Assembly: GCA_005406025.1 (NCBI GenBank)
Contig: BGZK01001400.1
Span: 95,240-159,239 of the forward strand
Source: Eumeta japonica
Lineage: Eukaryota > Arthropoda > Insecta > Lepidoptera > Psychidae
Length of the DNA stretch: 64,000 nt
Direction of reading: 5' to 3'
Numbering within the stretch: position 1 is the stretch's first letter; the number at the start of each line of letters is the position of its first letter. This document shows positions 1 to 11,699 of the stretch, piece after piece. Both the position numbers and the translations under genes were made by a program. Below the pieces are notes generated by a model that had not been told where the DNA came from, searched no databases, and saw only the letters and a list, made by a program, of their open reading frames with translations.

Positions 1-1787
1 TCGGTCGTCTGATATTTCTCTTCACAGTCTGAGCCCCGGGCCCCGGCACATCGACGTCGCTGACGCAGAATAAAGACGCCCTAATGGAATCTAAATATAA
101 ATAATGATCAAAGAGATCGCATTTTCGAACGAAAGGAACCTTATTTTCTTTCAAAATGTTTTAATGATGTTTAGATTTTAATTATTCATTAATTATTTTT
201 CAAAAGTAAGTTATACTGTAGAAAATTATTCAAAACCATGTATAGTGATGTGTTTATATCAACAGGAACAAACACAATCTTGAAATATGAATTCTCTGGA
301 ATATACTGGCAGTCCTCGACCCGCGCCGGATCAGCGCCGTGGGCTTATCTGAAATATTAAAGTAAGGACGTGTGCCTCCGCACCGGCATGTCGAGCTGAC
401 GCCATTGACACCGAAGGCGTGACTTCGACGTTAAGAAGTGATGGAGTTATTGAGTTATTGACCCTTGCGTTTCCTTTGTCGGTGGGAAATGCGTAGCAAC
501 TTACTAAGACTTCTCTCATTTGTCGGACTTTCCTATTTAGCAATTACTATTAGCGACCACCAGTAAATTAAAAAAAAAGTAAAACATTATCTTTCTTGAA
601 CTTAGTCGATATTTATGAAACATTTTTGTAAAAGTTTCTGTAATTATGATTTGAATTCTTAAAAATAAAAAAGGGTTACACTCGTAAGCACAAGGCGAGT
701 GCTACTTGTACTGTAGTTCAGTATACAAAGTGTTCGATCAAAAAGCTCTGAAATCTGAAACCGGACAATAGTATAAAACCACTGTAGGTTCCCGACGTCT
801 TCTGTGCCAGCAAGAAATCCACGATTTGATGAAATCAAAAGAAATACGAGTTGTCAGTTATTCTAAAATAATAAATAAACGTAATTTGTGGGTTGTATAT
901 TTATATTGTGTCAAATATGGTCTATTTTCATATTATTTTGGAAATCATCTATCCTATATATATTATCAAACGACCAATTCTTGTACATAAGACACGACAA
1001 TCTAGCAGACTTTTTTTTAATAAAGGTTTGTTCTTCAAGTTAACCTGTATAGGTGTCTTCTCTGAAAAAATTAGATAATAGAAATGTAACGCTTACTGTA
1101 TTTAACGCCATTTGTAGAATTTTGAGATAATTATAATGTTGCTGGTCATTGTTCGGAACAATAAATGGCGCTACATGATATAGATAGATGGCACTGCATT
1201 AAACAAAATATTATGTTGTATAAGTATATTATGTATTCATATATTTGTTGGACTTCGACGTAAAGACCTGTTTCCATATAAAATTATGACATTCCTACGG
1301 CAATCTTGAAAGATGCCGACCAAAGCTCGGTAGTCTACTTGAACACGGCCATCAACTTGATGTTGAATGAAACCAAAATAATTTAAAATTAAATGTGCGT
1401 TCTGTTCTATTACCCGAGGTTTGTCTGAAAGCATACTTAGCTTATTTAAGTACAGACCATTTGTTTTATCAACTCATCCAAAATATAGTATCTCGATATG
1501 CACCGTGTCATCGACATTTTTTCTACAAAATACAGGATTTTCTGGAAACTGTCGAATTTTCGTACTATAAGCTATATAAAAATAAAACTAAAACTTATAA
1601 TATTATCAATACCTAGTCATTTACATGAAATCACACCTTGTGGTTGGGGCGAATATTTCTGCGTGGGCAATGACTTCTACCTGATTGAAGCCGCGTGCTC
1701 ATAAACTACCTTTATGACGCTTTACCATCAAAATCGATGGTCAACGAACGTGAATACAGGCTAAAGTTATAGGCGTCTATATTTCTT
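1..1787. other. AT-rich stretch without a recognisable gene
   Basis: I see no splice-bounded coding exon, RNA gene or clear mobile element here. The longest open frames are under 75 codons, AT-rich and low in complexity. Intergenic or intronic DNA is the likely identity. Confidence 0.5.
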
Positions 1788-1826
1788 AACTAGCTTTAGC
1801 CTGCGGTTCCATCCGCATGGACGGAC
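1788..1826 (+). repeat. Diverged end fragment of a lepidopteran dispersed repeat
   Basis: The sequence CTAGCTTTAGCCTGCGGTTC followed by a CATCCGCATGG-like stretch is a diverged version of the start of the element at 31605-32572 (CTAGCTTTTGCCCGCGGCTC). Only the terminal ~40 bp is visible; the following DNA is a different repeat. Confidence 0.45.
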
Positions 1827-1869
1827 AGTGAATTCTTTAATTTTGTACGTCAACCGATCACGCCCTCAA

Positions 1870-2195
1870 TCGAGGTCATCCGTCCTGGATTCCGGCCGCG
1901 GTTTTGCTCCAACGTCGGTTTGGGTTCACCTTTGATTCCGATCGTGCTCCCGCTTTTGATTCCGGCCTCGATCTTGATCTAAATAGATTCCGTTTGCACT
2001 GTCGATCCCGATCCCATTTTAAATTTTGATTTCGGTATTACCCTCATTCCTATTCTGGTCATATTCCTGATTTTAATTATGGCTCCACATTCGATTTAAA
2101 TCCTGGTCTCGTTCTCGATTTTGATCTCTCTTTCGATTTTCGATTTTGCTACCTTTTCTGTATCTAAATCTGATTCCGCTACCGACCAGTATTTT
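1870..2195. repeat. Degenerate 6-bp-periodic minisatellite (GATTCCG / GATCTCG type)
   Basis: This is a run of loosely repeated blocks such as GATTCCG, TCTCGATC and TTTTGATTTC. They recur at multiples of about six bases for over 300 bp. No coding frame is kept. Similar tracks occur at 3587-3665, 37060-37140, 41085-41280 and 62565-62640, some on the opposite strand. Confidence 0.55.
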
Positions 2196-2759
2196 GATTT
2201 GAACGAATACACAACAAATAGTAATAAAATTTAAAGCCATTCTTCAATTACAAAAAGACATACAGAAAGGCCGCGTCAAAATTTAAAAATGATAAATACA
2301 GCTTTTCTTCGTTAAGAAATAAATATTTATTACAAAATTTCTCAAAAATAACGGATCTACATTTTAATATATTAGTGGGCATAGGCAAGTAAAAATTATT
2401 TTCTTTTTATATCAAGAGGAAAGTTTATTTCTATTCAGAATTCGATTACGATTCGTTTTGCGCTGTTTCAGAGCCTGGACAAAGAAATATACAGACCCTC
2501 TAATGAATTCGTCTATTACCCTATCGTCTGCGCAACTGCATGCACTTAATGTATCCCCATTTCACCAAAATTAATGAAACCATTCTCAAGATTCAAAAAG
2601 ACATACAAACTGACAAAGAAAAATCACAAAAAATAAAAAAAAAAGTGTATGTTGAGTAATAATCTACAGATTTATGTAGTAATGCTATAAGTTCTAAAAT
2701 GTTAAGTTAAGTTTGACATCTGTAGCTTTAATGCTTCCGTTTTTTTTTATAGAATAGTA
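2196..2759. other. AT-rich stretch, nothing recognised
   Basis: I found no coding frame or clear repeat on either strand. Confidence 0.4.
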
Positions 2760-2940
2760 TATTTTACCCTTTTCACCCTCTCAGGGGATAAATTCCCAAA
2801 AATCCTTTCTTAGCACTCGTCAACATCATAAAAGAAATTTGTGTGCAAAATTTTACGTTCCTAGTGCCACAATAGTTTGACTGTGCGCTGATACGTCAGC
2901 CTCCAAAATCAGGTTCTCTTAGATATATATATATATATAA
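2760..2940 (+). repeat. Lepidopteran dispersed repeat fragment ending in an (AT)n tract
   Basis: The block contains a CACCCTCTCAGGGGATAAATT segment, then CAAAATTTTACGTTCC and CTGTGCGCTGATACGTCAG. It closes in an AT microsatellite at 2923-2939. From general knowledge this layout resembles the 3' part of a common lepidopteran non-coding element that ends in a short AT tract. Family assignment needs a repeat library. Confidence 0.45.
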
Positions 2941-3114
2941 ACAGAATCTCGGAAACGGCTAAAAGTTTTCGATGAAATTTAGTATGCAGGGAGTTTCAGT
3001 GGCGATAAATCCATCTAGTTAGATTTCATTTTTAAAAAAGCTCGTTTTAGTTGTGTTTTTAGGCAATGAATTAGAATTAGAACACGAAGATAAATTTAGC
3101 CGCTATCGACAAGA

Positions 3115-3200
3115 TTATAATAGCACAGTTGTGAAATCGGTCGATCCCAAATCCAGAAGACTGCGGTTTGATCCCACATGATTAACTTTGTGAGGTTTTT
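3115..3200 (+). repeat. tRNA-derived SINE-like fragment
   Basis: An A-box-like stretch (TAGCACAGTTGTG, 3121-3133) is followed about 30 bp later by a B-box-like GGTTTGATCCC (3165-3175). This is the internal pol III promoter layout. The segment does not fold into a normal tRNA cloverleaf, so a tRNA-derived SINE remnant fits better than a tRNA gene. Confidence 0.35.
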
Positions 3201-3880
3201 GTTTTTTTATGTTTATTTTTTTTATAAGAAATTGTCGTTTCTTCTTTTGTGAAAAATGTTTCTTATTTTGTGAGAAAAACTATTATTGGGAGCAACTAAC
3301 TGCTTTACCGACCCAGCGACAATAAAGTTACTTGACAATAGATGGCGTTGTTAAGGACACTAGGCTAAACTGTGATTATAAAAATATTATTATGTCGGTA
3401 CGACCGAAAAATATTATTCATATTTCATCAGTATGTAATTCGTATCTAAATATATATTCTAAAAAAACACAATTTACCAAAAAAAAAAACGTATGAAGCT
3501 CGGTCATCCAGGTACTATATATATGTTTGTGGATACATATGAAAAAAAACTTATATTTTAAACTTATACCGAGTTTTTTCATCTTGTTCCGGTTCCATTG
3601 CAGAGTCCAGTCTCTGTCCCGTTTTCGATTTCCATGCCGGTCTCGATACCGAGCTTGATCCTCCCTTGGGGTTAATGACAGTAATAACAAATTACTATTT
3701 ATACTGGAATGGACATCGAAACGACAACGAAATATAAAAATATCATTATTACTATTATTTATACATTTTCTACATAAAAGGTAATGTTGTTATATTATAT
3801 GTAAAATATTATAATCTTATTGTATTAATCTTATGATTTGAGAACATAATATACCTTTATGTAAAATTTGATTACAATCT
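3201..3880. other. Intergenic stretch with a short hexamer-type track at 3587-3665
   Basis: I found no gene. Positions 3587-3665 hold TTCCGG, GTCTCGATACC and GAGCTTGATCC blocks like those at 1870-2195. The rest is AT-rich. Confidence 0.4.
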
Positions 3881-4087
3881 GTCAGCGTATGACGAACATC
3901 TATACAAACATACTTTTACATTTTTTGTTTTATAAAGGGCCTATAACCATTTACAAACGGTTCTACGTCGAATGGTCAAAGTCCCAATTACAAACCGTCC
4001 AGCCGTCAGCGTATGACGAACATCCATACAAACATGCTTTTACATATTTTTGTATTATAAAGGACCTATAACCATTTACAAATGATT
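3881..4087 (+). repeat. Direct tandem duplication, 124-bp period
   Basis: GTCAGCGTATGACGAACATC at 3881 is repeated at 4005. Both copies continue through similar ATACAAACATRCTTTTACAT and CTATAACCATTTACAAA segments. The first unit is complete (3881-4004) and the second is partial, to about 4087. The origin is unknown. Confidence 0.75.
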
Positions 4088-5752
4088 CAGCATCAAATCA
4101 AGGAGGCTAGTCCAGGGGATTAGCCCGGGGAAAGATTCTCTGGCAATGCCAATAGCCTCCTGGGGTAAAAATTTTTTGGTTTATTCTTAAATTTTTTTTC
4201 ATTTAGTCTGCTTTGTTTTAATAATATTGTTTATCTTTATTATTATTGTTAATTGCGTGAATTGTTTATTACCCGTCAAATGCTGATTGGAAATATCGTT
4301 ATGACTATTAGAAAGTTGAAGGCTGATTAATATTGTCATACGGTGGCATACTTTATGCTTATAATTAGAATTTATAGCAAATGAAACATGTTAAAATTTT
4401 ATATTTTGATTATTTGCATGTTCTTCTTCTGACTCCACTCGCTGTTTCAACCGCCCCTGGCATGGAACTGATTAAAAGAAATCAGCTTTTTTTTTTTTTA
4501 ATATTGTATAAATCACAAAATAGCGTCCCAGGAACTAAAATTTTATAGCCTTTTCGCAGTTAGAAAAGCGTTCTTGAATTTGACATATCGTCATCATCCC
4601 TAGGTTTATAAACAACAATACCATGAACGATAAAAGCCAAATCGTTTTAACCGTACGAAGTCTACCCTAACTATTTATGTAAAATAAAAGTATGAAAATT
4701 ATTTACTTTTATAAGGAATTTTTCTTTTAGCCCATTCGAAAAAAATGTATCTCACTACGTTCAATTCAGACATTTTCATGTAGGTAAAATTAGTGTGCTG
4801 TTTTTTTAAATGTGTAGTTTTATTTTTCATAAATTACTCTAAAGCTCACTGCTGCTGCAGATTAAGTCCATATTCACTTTAACAAGCTCCTCGAGGTACG
4901 AAGAAAGTGCTTTTTGAGGCGACTACATACTTCGATTGATAGCCGAATCAAAAAACCAAATTATTGAACTAATTTGTGAAAAATGCAAACATATACTAAA
5001 AAGTAAAGACGGCCTAGACAATAGGCGACCTAGACATTAATACAGACTACAAATGAGATTAAAGAAATTTTGAGCATTTTACATACAATTGTTTGAAAAA
5101 TACGATTCAAAAATTTGAAATCAAAATATCTTTTAAACTCAAGTTGAGAGATTGAATTTTTATTACAAAAAGAAATATTAGACTAATTTCATCGATTATG
5201 GGAAAATTAATTTTGTAATATTATACTGCAAAGGTAACATGTGATTATACTACTTACGTTGAAACAATTAAAATCGACATTTAAATTTTAAATAAACTAT
5301 CAATTAATTACTTTTAAAACATATAATTTTAAATTCAGTAAAACAAAATACACATCAGACTACAAATTAAATGATATTGCTAAAAAATATAACTAATCAA
5401 GTTGTATAATAAAATACGATAATAACTAAAAATGTAATTTACTCAGTACGGAATATAAAGAAATATCCAGTCGTGAAAACAACGACAAAAGTAATTGAAG
5501 GATTTTCAACAGACGTTGTCTATTCTAGACTACAATCTTACAGTCACTCGAATAGTCTAGAACATGTTCGAACAAATGGAAATAGATCAGATGAAATGCA
5601 AAAATTAATAATGAAAGTTTGGCTAGAAGTTATCTATTGACAACTAATATTGCTAAACATTGATGTAGTTATTATTCATGACATTGATAGTAATATAGTT
5701 GAGACATTTTATAGTATTATTGCAAAATATATATTGTGTTGAGTTAATCTTG
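4088..5752. other. AT-rich intergenic stretch with a small inverted repeat
   Basis: No gene was found. A 10-bp inverted repeat, TTCTAGACTA (5523-5532) and TAGTCTAGAA (5553-5562), has a 20-nt spacer. Confidence 0.4.
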
Positions 5753-5778
5753 AGGTACAATATAATTATATTGTACCT
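5753..5778. repeat. Perfect 26-bp palindrome
   Basis: The arm AGGTACAATATAA is followed directly by its exact reverse complement with no spacer. It sits in AT-rich non-coding DNA. A transposon end remnant is one possible origin. Confidence 0.8.
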
Positions 5779-6889
5779 ATATTTTCACTCTCTCTTTAAA
5801 TAAAAATTATTTCAATATAATAATAGAAATATAATCAACTAAATTAGTATAGTATTATTTAGTTACAGTACATTGGCTCAATGATTCGTCAGTTTTAATC
5901 ATGATTCCAAATTAAAAACACAAGTGGTGTCGTGGGACACCAGATAGGAACGAAATTCCTTATTATAAAAATATTAATTTCAAGTTCTATTCGAAGTATA
6001 AAGAAAATAATAATTTTACTTTAACTTTTTATCGATAAAAGTAAAAATTAATAAATTAACTCAATGACTGTAAATATAGTCGATATAATGTATAAAAATT
6101 AAATTTTCAATTTTTGAAAAACATACTGCATTATTGATTGCTGGATATTGTTCACCGACATAACATCATTTGTCGCGATTATTTCGTCTCGTTCTTTATC
6201 TTGTACATTGTCGGAATTATATATTTCTGAACTAAAAAGAAAACAGCAATATATACTATGTAACATTGACATTGTTGGCATTGTTTAATAATAACCAACA
6301 ATTATAAAAATATTTATTTATAAATAATTAATTAATAATAAAAATGAATTTTTATTCAATTTAATTGTATTATTAATAATTAGTAATAATTAAATTGATG
6401 TCAGAGAAACTAAATATTATTATTTTAAACAAAATTTAATTATATGTACTCAATAATCTTATATATAAAACAAAATTTAAGTAATAATAGCAAAGTGCAA
6501 TAATAATAACAGTCATCGCGTAGGCTATACATTAGTCACTGCACAGCCTCATGCATAGACCGTACATAAAGATCTTACGCACAGTAAGCACTGTCACAGC
6601 CGGCGGCGCTCGAACCCCATCGGCTGAACATAGCGTTCGTGACTCCTCGTGTCTTTTTACGAAAACTCCCATTTACGATATTTTTCTTAAATTCTATACC
6701 GCCTTAATATGTCTTTAATTAAAACGCACACGAGTGGTCCATTCTCATGCGATAAGGATATAAACTCGGCGCCTTATGATCGAAGAAAACGCACTGAATA
6801 CTGTCATCGCCGCTGGCTAATTGTACGACGTATGGCTAATTGTCCTCGTCACCGGTTTATAACTGGTAGGGAACCTTAGGTTCGCGAAC
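5779..6889. other. AT-rich stretch without a recognisable gene
   Basis: Many TTTATT/AATAAT tracts are present, and GC content rises after about 6500. I see no supported exon. Confidence 0.4.
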
Positions 6890-7350
6890 GCCACTCGCGC
6901 TCGGCCGATGTACTTCGGCGCCCGCGCGTGCCGCCGCGGCGCGGTCTCGGCGTCCCTAGTTAAAACTTGAACATTATTACCGAGTAGGATTTAATTGGTG
7001 CGCCCCGCAGTTTGACCCACTTGCGCGTCCCGAACGCGAGCCCCTGATTATGGCATCCGACGTCAAAATTCGAAGACGCGATTTCGAAAAATCTGACCCA
7101 CTTCCGTTTTTCTCCGCTCGCCCTCGTACTTCTTCGCGACAGAGTTTATTTAACGATCGGATCGAAGTCCGAAATCGTTCGCTAAATTATCGTCGTGATT
7201 CTGAATGAGTCGAAGGCTTTCGAATTAATTGAACACTTTCTCTTTCGACTCGAGGACGGCCGTTTAATTAATCCAATAAATATTTTTTCCGTGTTTCGAC
7301 TTCTGCCGTCGCGGTCGGCGTGCGTGCGAACGCGCCGCGCCGTCTTCTAG
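6890..7350. other. GC/CpG-rich island, possible promoter or UTR
   Basis: CpG-dense segments (for example CGGCGCCCGCGCGTGCCGCC near 6916 and CGCGCCGCGCCGTCTTC near 7330) stand out from the AT-rich background. No open frame or TATA/start combination can be assigned. A promoter or 5'-UTR region is an inference only. Confidence 0.3.
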
Positions 7351-7685
7351 GAGTTACTGGTCGGGATACTATCAAAATTTACGTTGTTAATAAAGTGTCT
7401 TTTCTACTCGATACCGCTCCTAAGCCTACACGGTGCACAAAACTGATTTAGTGTCTCATCCATTAACTTTTGTTAAATTCATTTTTAACGAAAAGTTTCT
7501 TTTCGAGCTAACTAACATCTGAAAGTAATTTTTGAAACTAATTATATTATCGTACGTTTAGCAGATAGAACCTAAACCGGTAAAAATGTCCGACAGATAC
7601 ACAAAATTTGAGACAGAGAGACAAAAGAGAGAGAGATTAAACGTGTACTCGTCGCCGAAAAGTGACTGCTACTCTATATTCGTTT

Positions 7686-7853
7686 ACAATACAATGCACG
7701 AAACTTTGCCGCTCTGAATTGGTTGCGAATGATATATTGAGCAGGTGTTACGCTCTCCAATTCTTCTTTTTTCTCCGCCGCGTTCCTATTTAACGTCATT
7801 GCGACACTTTCATGACTAACTTTACATCGGCAAAGGTTCGTGCGTCACACTGT
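7686..7853 (-). mobile_element. TIR-type MITE, copy 1
   Basis: The left end is ACAATACAATGCACGAAACT. The right end, read in reverse complement, begins ACAGTGTGACGCACGAACC. The two form imperfect terminal inverted repeats. The inside in reverse complement matches the inside of copies at 29124-29278 and 49703-49868, including AAAGTTAGTCA.GAAAG.GTCGCAATG, so this copy lies in the opposite orientation. There is no coding capacity, so it is a non-autonomous DNA element. The superfamily is unknown because I could not define a target-site duplication. Confidence 0.75.
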
Positions 7854-7904
7854 ACTATATTCTAGCTTCTTTACAAGAGTACGCATAGAAGTACGCTTTT
7901 AAAG

Positions 7905-8120
7905 AAGCATGTCTCGAAAAAAGTAACTATATCACATTTCAAGTCTATCGGATCTATAGTTTCAGTTATGTCGTAAAAAAATTTTTTTTTCGGATAGGAT
8001 TTGCGTAAAACCCATCTTCAGTTAGCATCTACGTCCCGAAAAGAATAACTGTGCCACATTTTAAGTCAAACGGACTCATGGCTTAGGAGATCTCCTGATG
8101 AGTCTGTCTTTAGGTCAATC
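7905..8120 (+). repeat. Direct repeat pair, 122-bp period
   Basis: GTCTCGAAAAAAGTAACT..CACATTTCAAGTC at 7911 recurs as GTCCCGAAAAGAATAACT..CACATTTTAAGTC at 8033. It is probably part of a longer dispersed element, as GTCAATCAGTCAATGG follows. It is non-coding. Confidence 0.5.
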
Positions 8121-8363
8121 AGTCAATGGTATTTTGCTTACATACGTATAAATATGTCTTGTAACGAATGATTAAGTTCATAATTTCTTAATATTTTTCT
8201 AATAATAATTAGTAATAAAATTCTAATACTTACAAGTTTATAAACAAAAACATTTTTATTTAATTATATACAATTTTGTTACCCTTCCTTCATTGTGCTT
8301 GTTATTTAACAATATCATAACGATGTTATACATACTATACATGCTAGAAATATCAAAGAAAGA

Positions 8364-8960
8364 GTGGATGCGGGAAATAAAGCGAATGGGGTTTTGCTTG
8401 CTACTATGAAGAGTGAAAATTCCTTTCAACTAGTGTATATCGCCATCCATAACGGGGTCCTGATCCTAACGCTATGTATGGTAGAGAAAACTGGTTATAG
8501 CAGAAGAAAAATGAAAGTAGGATCAATGCGGTGGAGATGCGATCGCTGCGTAGTATGTATGGAGTGCCTCGGGAAGATAGATGTAGGGACAGTGATGTCC
8601 TGTGGTGTGGTGGTTTAAAGGAAGATATAATAACTAGAGTAAAAAGAGATCTGCAGCGGTGGTTTGGCCATCTGGAAAGGATGAATGAACGTAGATTGAC
8701 GAAACAAATCCATAGTGCGAATGCTCGTGAAGAAGGGTTGCCCTAGAAAATTCTATACACACCATATTGGTAGCATATTAAAAAAGGATCAAATTTTAAG
8801 TTCTCGAAACCGACGAGTGTTCATGAAAATATTGATGGATGTCAGTGAGGCAAAAAAGATATGCATAGATCGTTCCATGTGCAAATCTATAGTCTTTGAC
8901 TACCTTTCTGGGAAATAGGCGTTAGTTTAAATTACTATTATTATAATAAACTATAAAGAA
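8364..8960 (+). pseudogene. Degenerate 3' end of a non-LTR retrotransposon (reverse transcriptase C-terminus), copy 1
   Basis: The translated frames, which shift several times, read through segments like RWFGHLERMNERRLTKQIHSA, LKKDQILSSRNRRVFMK and ILMDVSEAKKICIDRSMCKS. These resemble the C-terminal part of endonuclease/reverse-transcriptase proteins common in lepidopteran genomes. The same segments recur at 63185-63980 with the same order and orientation. For example, GATGCGATCGCTGCGTAGTA at 8536 matches 63524. The frame moves between three readings, so the copy is dead. The endonuclease domain and the polymerase YxDD region are absent, which fits 5' truncation typical of LINE insertion. It ends near 8950 in a TATTATTATAATAA-type tail. 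Placement in an RTE-like clade is my best guess from memory of the family. Confidence 0.7.
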
Positions 8961-8989
8961 ACATTTCTTCAGTCAAATAAGAGTTTAAT

Positions 8990-9285
8990 TTAGAGATCGA
9001 TTTGATTCGCAATTGTAGAAAACATAGCTAAAACCATCTCCTGTACCATTTTCGTTAGCCCACTGTTTACAACCGCTGCATTTAAACCACTTTTCTCCGG
9101 ATATGTCCTCTGATTATAATGACTCGATGCATGTCGCTTTCGTAAATATCTCAGAAGAGAACAGTGGTTAATTCCATGCTTGTCCGCCGCTTTTCGTAGA
9201 GAAACTTCAGGTTTAACCTCCTCATGTGCATCTTTATACGTCGACAAGTCATTCTGACCTCTGGAAATCTTCCTTGTACAAACTA
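8990..9285 (-). pseudogene. Fragment of a pogo/Tigger-like transposase (psq-type helix-turn-helix)
   Basis: Reading the minus strand from about 9285, the frame gives TRKISRGQNDLSTYKDAHEE followed by VSLRKAADKHGINHCSLLRY and LRKR. This is the layout of an HTH_psq DNA-binding domain (S-L-R-K-A-A..[YH]G[IV]...[ST]L.RYL.K). Such domains start pogo/Tigger-type transposases and related CENP-B-like proteins. After about 85 codons the frame ends at 8990 with no DDE catalytic domain, so only the N-terminal DNA-binding part survives. No promoter or start is visible. A relic is more likely than a host psq gene because the flanks are unrelated repeats, but I cannot exclude an exon. Confidence 0.6.
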
Positions 9286-10498
9286 TCGGCCTCTAGAAAA
9301 AAAGAAAATTGGTATATTTACTCTTTCAACGGTACCCACAAAAATTGTTTCAACCGTCTCCAACCCCGCCTTTAATAAGACAGTTTATAAAAATGGTCGT
9401 AGTAATAACACATTAAAACTAGTTATTTTTCCATATTCTACGACGTTTATAAAAATGACAAATACTGTTCAATACTTTGACTTAAATAAAACACAAGATA
9501 ATATCATAATTCTCAGAAGAAAAATATTTACTTTTGGGTACTAAAATACAATACAGTCTGTCAGTACATAACGACACCGCGCGGGGTCACAACACTGAGA
9601 TGCGTGTTCGGTTCAGTCGTCCGTTCCGTTCTCCCCCTGCACCCCTCACTCTTCTTATAACGATTCACGAGATACTTGTTTTGTTTGAGCCGTCCTTTAT
9701 TTCAACCGTACCTAGTCTACCTAAAAAAATAATCAGGTTATATTTACGCTCTTTCATGACATCATTAGTATCAACATTGTAATGTAACATAACAGAAGAA
9801 TGCATGTCATTAAATATTAGAGCCGATAAAAGTAGTAGTAACCAAGTTTGTCTTCTTCAGAACCCGCCCGGTAGTATGACAACCCGCCCGATGTTCTACA
9901 ATATGGTAATTAGTTAGTCATCTCTAATAACGACCAACTCTCTAACTCGAATAATCACTTCTTTAATACGTGATTTGACACATTTTTGGAGTTCAGATAG
10001 TTATGCTTTTCATCATCGGCTTCAAATTATTACCCGAAACTTCAAAAGAGTGATATCAGGTCTCAACAAATTTGGAAGAAATCGATGACAGCAATACAGT
10101 AATTAGTCGTCTCATTTAAAAGTAAATAAAATATTTAAAAAATCTAATTGCTTAAAGGTGAACTGAAAAGATGAATACAAGTTGATGAAAAAAATCATCC
10201 CCTCAAATATGATAAGCATTTGCAGTCAGAGACACGTGTAGCAAGAGTCGCAGCAAGTAAGGAAACATAAATCTGATGCTTCCAACTGCAAATATTCATT
10301 ATATTTGAGTGAATAACTTTTTACATCATCTTTTTTCCACCTTTTTAGTTCACTTTTACGCAGTCGGGTTCTTTACTTTTTTTATTATTCACTTTTTAGT
10401 TTTATTTAATGATATTCTAGGATTACTTGCAGTCATTAATGGTGTCAATGACGAGTTTAGTTGTAATAATCTTAATAAATTTCTTTTATGAATATGTT
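9286..10498. other. Intergenic stretch, nothing recognised
   Basis: I see no supported exon. The longest plus frame (9224-9544) has no recognisable domain and is AT-rich. Confidence 0.4.
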
Positions 10499-10778
10499 TG
10501 TAACGGCGATTTACGGTATCGCCGCGTAAGCCCGCACCTCGGGTTGCTCTTCTTCACGCGTACACGCTTCGGGGCGAACGGACTTCTTGCGCTGTGACGG
10601 TGGACCAATGATGGACAGCGTTTTCTCTCAAACTTAACTTCTTTATTCAGCCGAGCTTCACAATGTGACGGTTGGCGAGCAACTGTGTCGGATGCACCAC
10701 TCCAATGCATTTTATAGGTGGTGCATCCGTTGCCCATGTGAGTTGCATACATTTTAATTGGGGAGGCGTGCCTTAACA
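10499..10778 (-). mobile_element. Probable solo LTR of a retrotransposon
   Basis: On the minus strand the segment starts TGTTAAGGCACGCC and ends CGCCGTTACA, the TG...CA form of an LTR. Inside, in order, are TATAAAA-like (minus 10716-10711) and, about 70 nt later, AATAAA (minus 10647-10642). This matches U3-TATA-R-polyA signal order. A perfect 11-bp inverted repeat (GGATGCACCAC / GTGGTGCATCC) flanks the TATA box. No second LTR or pol sequence is adjacent, so a solo LTR is likely. I did not find an exact 4-6-bp target duplication, which lowers confidence. The ~100-codon open frame on this strand is not recognisable. Confidence 0.5.
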
Positions 10779-11526
10779 TGAACATAAACACATGTTTTTA
10801 CGGATGAGAAAGTGATTTACGTGATATTTTTAATGATCACGTATATCACATGATCCCTGTGAGGTAATAGACAAGGGTGATAGTGTTCGTAAGTTAGATT
10901 AGCATTACGCTAACGTCCACCAATTGGTGATAAATAGTTATTACTCATAAATATACTCAATTTTTTTATCTGCTGTGAACAACTTCTATTTGATTTTAAA
11001 CATTTAATGGCCTTTAAAAAATGTTAATTTTGTAATAAGTTCGTTAATTTGGCTTCTATCTCTCTATCACAACTAAAACTTAATTCCGAGTTTGTAAGTT
11101 TTATTGTAAAAGGCGATGAATGTATCCAATACAGTCACCATGGAATCAGTTAAGAAATAATTTTCATCAATATTGCGTTTAATATATATATCATGCTGTA
11201 TTAATTTAGGCACTAATAAAGTAGCTCACAATTCTAAAAGACCTATTGGATTTGTTGTTAGATTGAATTTTATGCAGATTAAACTTATAGTTGGTGGTGA
11301 GCCTAGATTGCACACGCGTAAGTAAATGACAGTACCGTATGCTTTTTACCGGCACCCGAAATCACTATAACGGTAATTTTATAATTTTAATTACACCCAA
11401 TTTCCGTGGGAATTTTAATGTTCATAACCCAAAAATTTCAGAAATGTATTTTTAAAACATTAATAATTTTTTTTGGACGTATTTCATCCCACCTTTGCTT
11501 TAAAAGCCAAATTCGCTGCATGCATG
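10779..11526. other. Intergenic stretch, nothing recognised
   Basis: The sequence is AT-rich. No coding frame or clear repeat was recognised. Confidence 0.4.
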
Positions 11527-11578
11527 AGAACTTTGCCTCACTGCTCCCACGGGCCAGCTGTCCGTGGGGCAAAGTTCT
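11527..11578. repeat. Imperfect hairpin with 17 paired bases
   Basis: The outer arms AGAACTTTGCC (11527-11537) and GGCAAAGTTCT (11568-11578) pair perfectly. The inner arms CCACGG (11547-11552) and CCGTGG (11562-11567) pair as well, with a 9-nt bulge on the left side and a 9-nt loop. The segment lies in an open plus-strand frame (11406-11657) that I do not recognise. Confidence 0.7.
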
Positions 11579-11699
11579 TCATATAGAAGGGAAGCCCACG
11601 ATGCTAAATCGGGATTTACTCGAGCGTCATAAAGACCTATTAGGTTGCGAAGCTTAGATGATAAAAAGAAAAAAAATGTGATATAATATATACCTTTTC

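Noticed and set aside
5560..5573. GAACATGTTCGAAC as a heat-shock element
   Set aside because: Spacing between GAA and TTC units is four bases rather than the canonical two, and no gene lies nearby.
10486..10791. 101-codon minus-strand frame
   Set aside because: It overlaps the putative LTR with TATA and AATAAA inside; no protein similarity.
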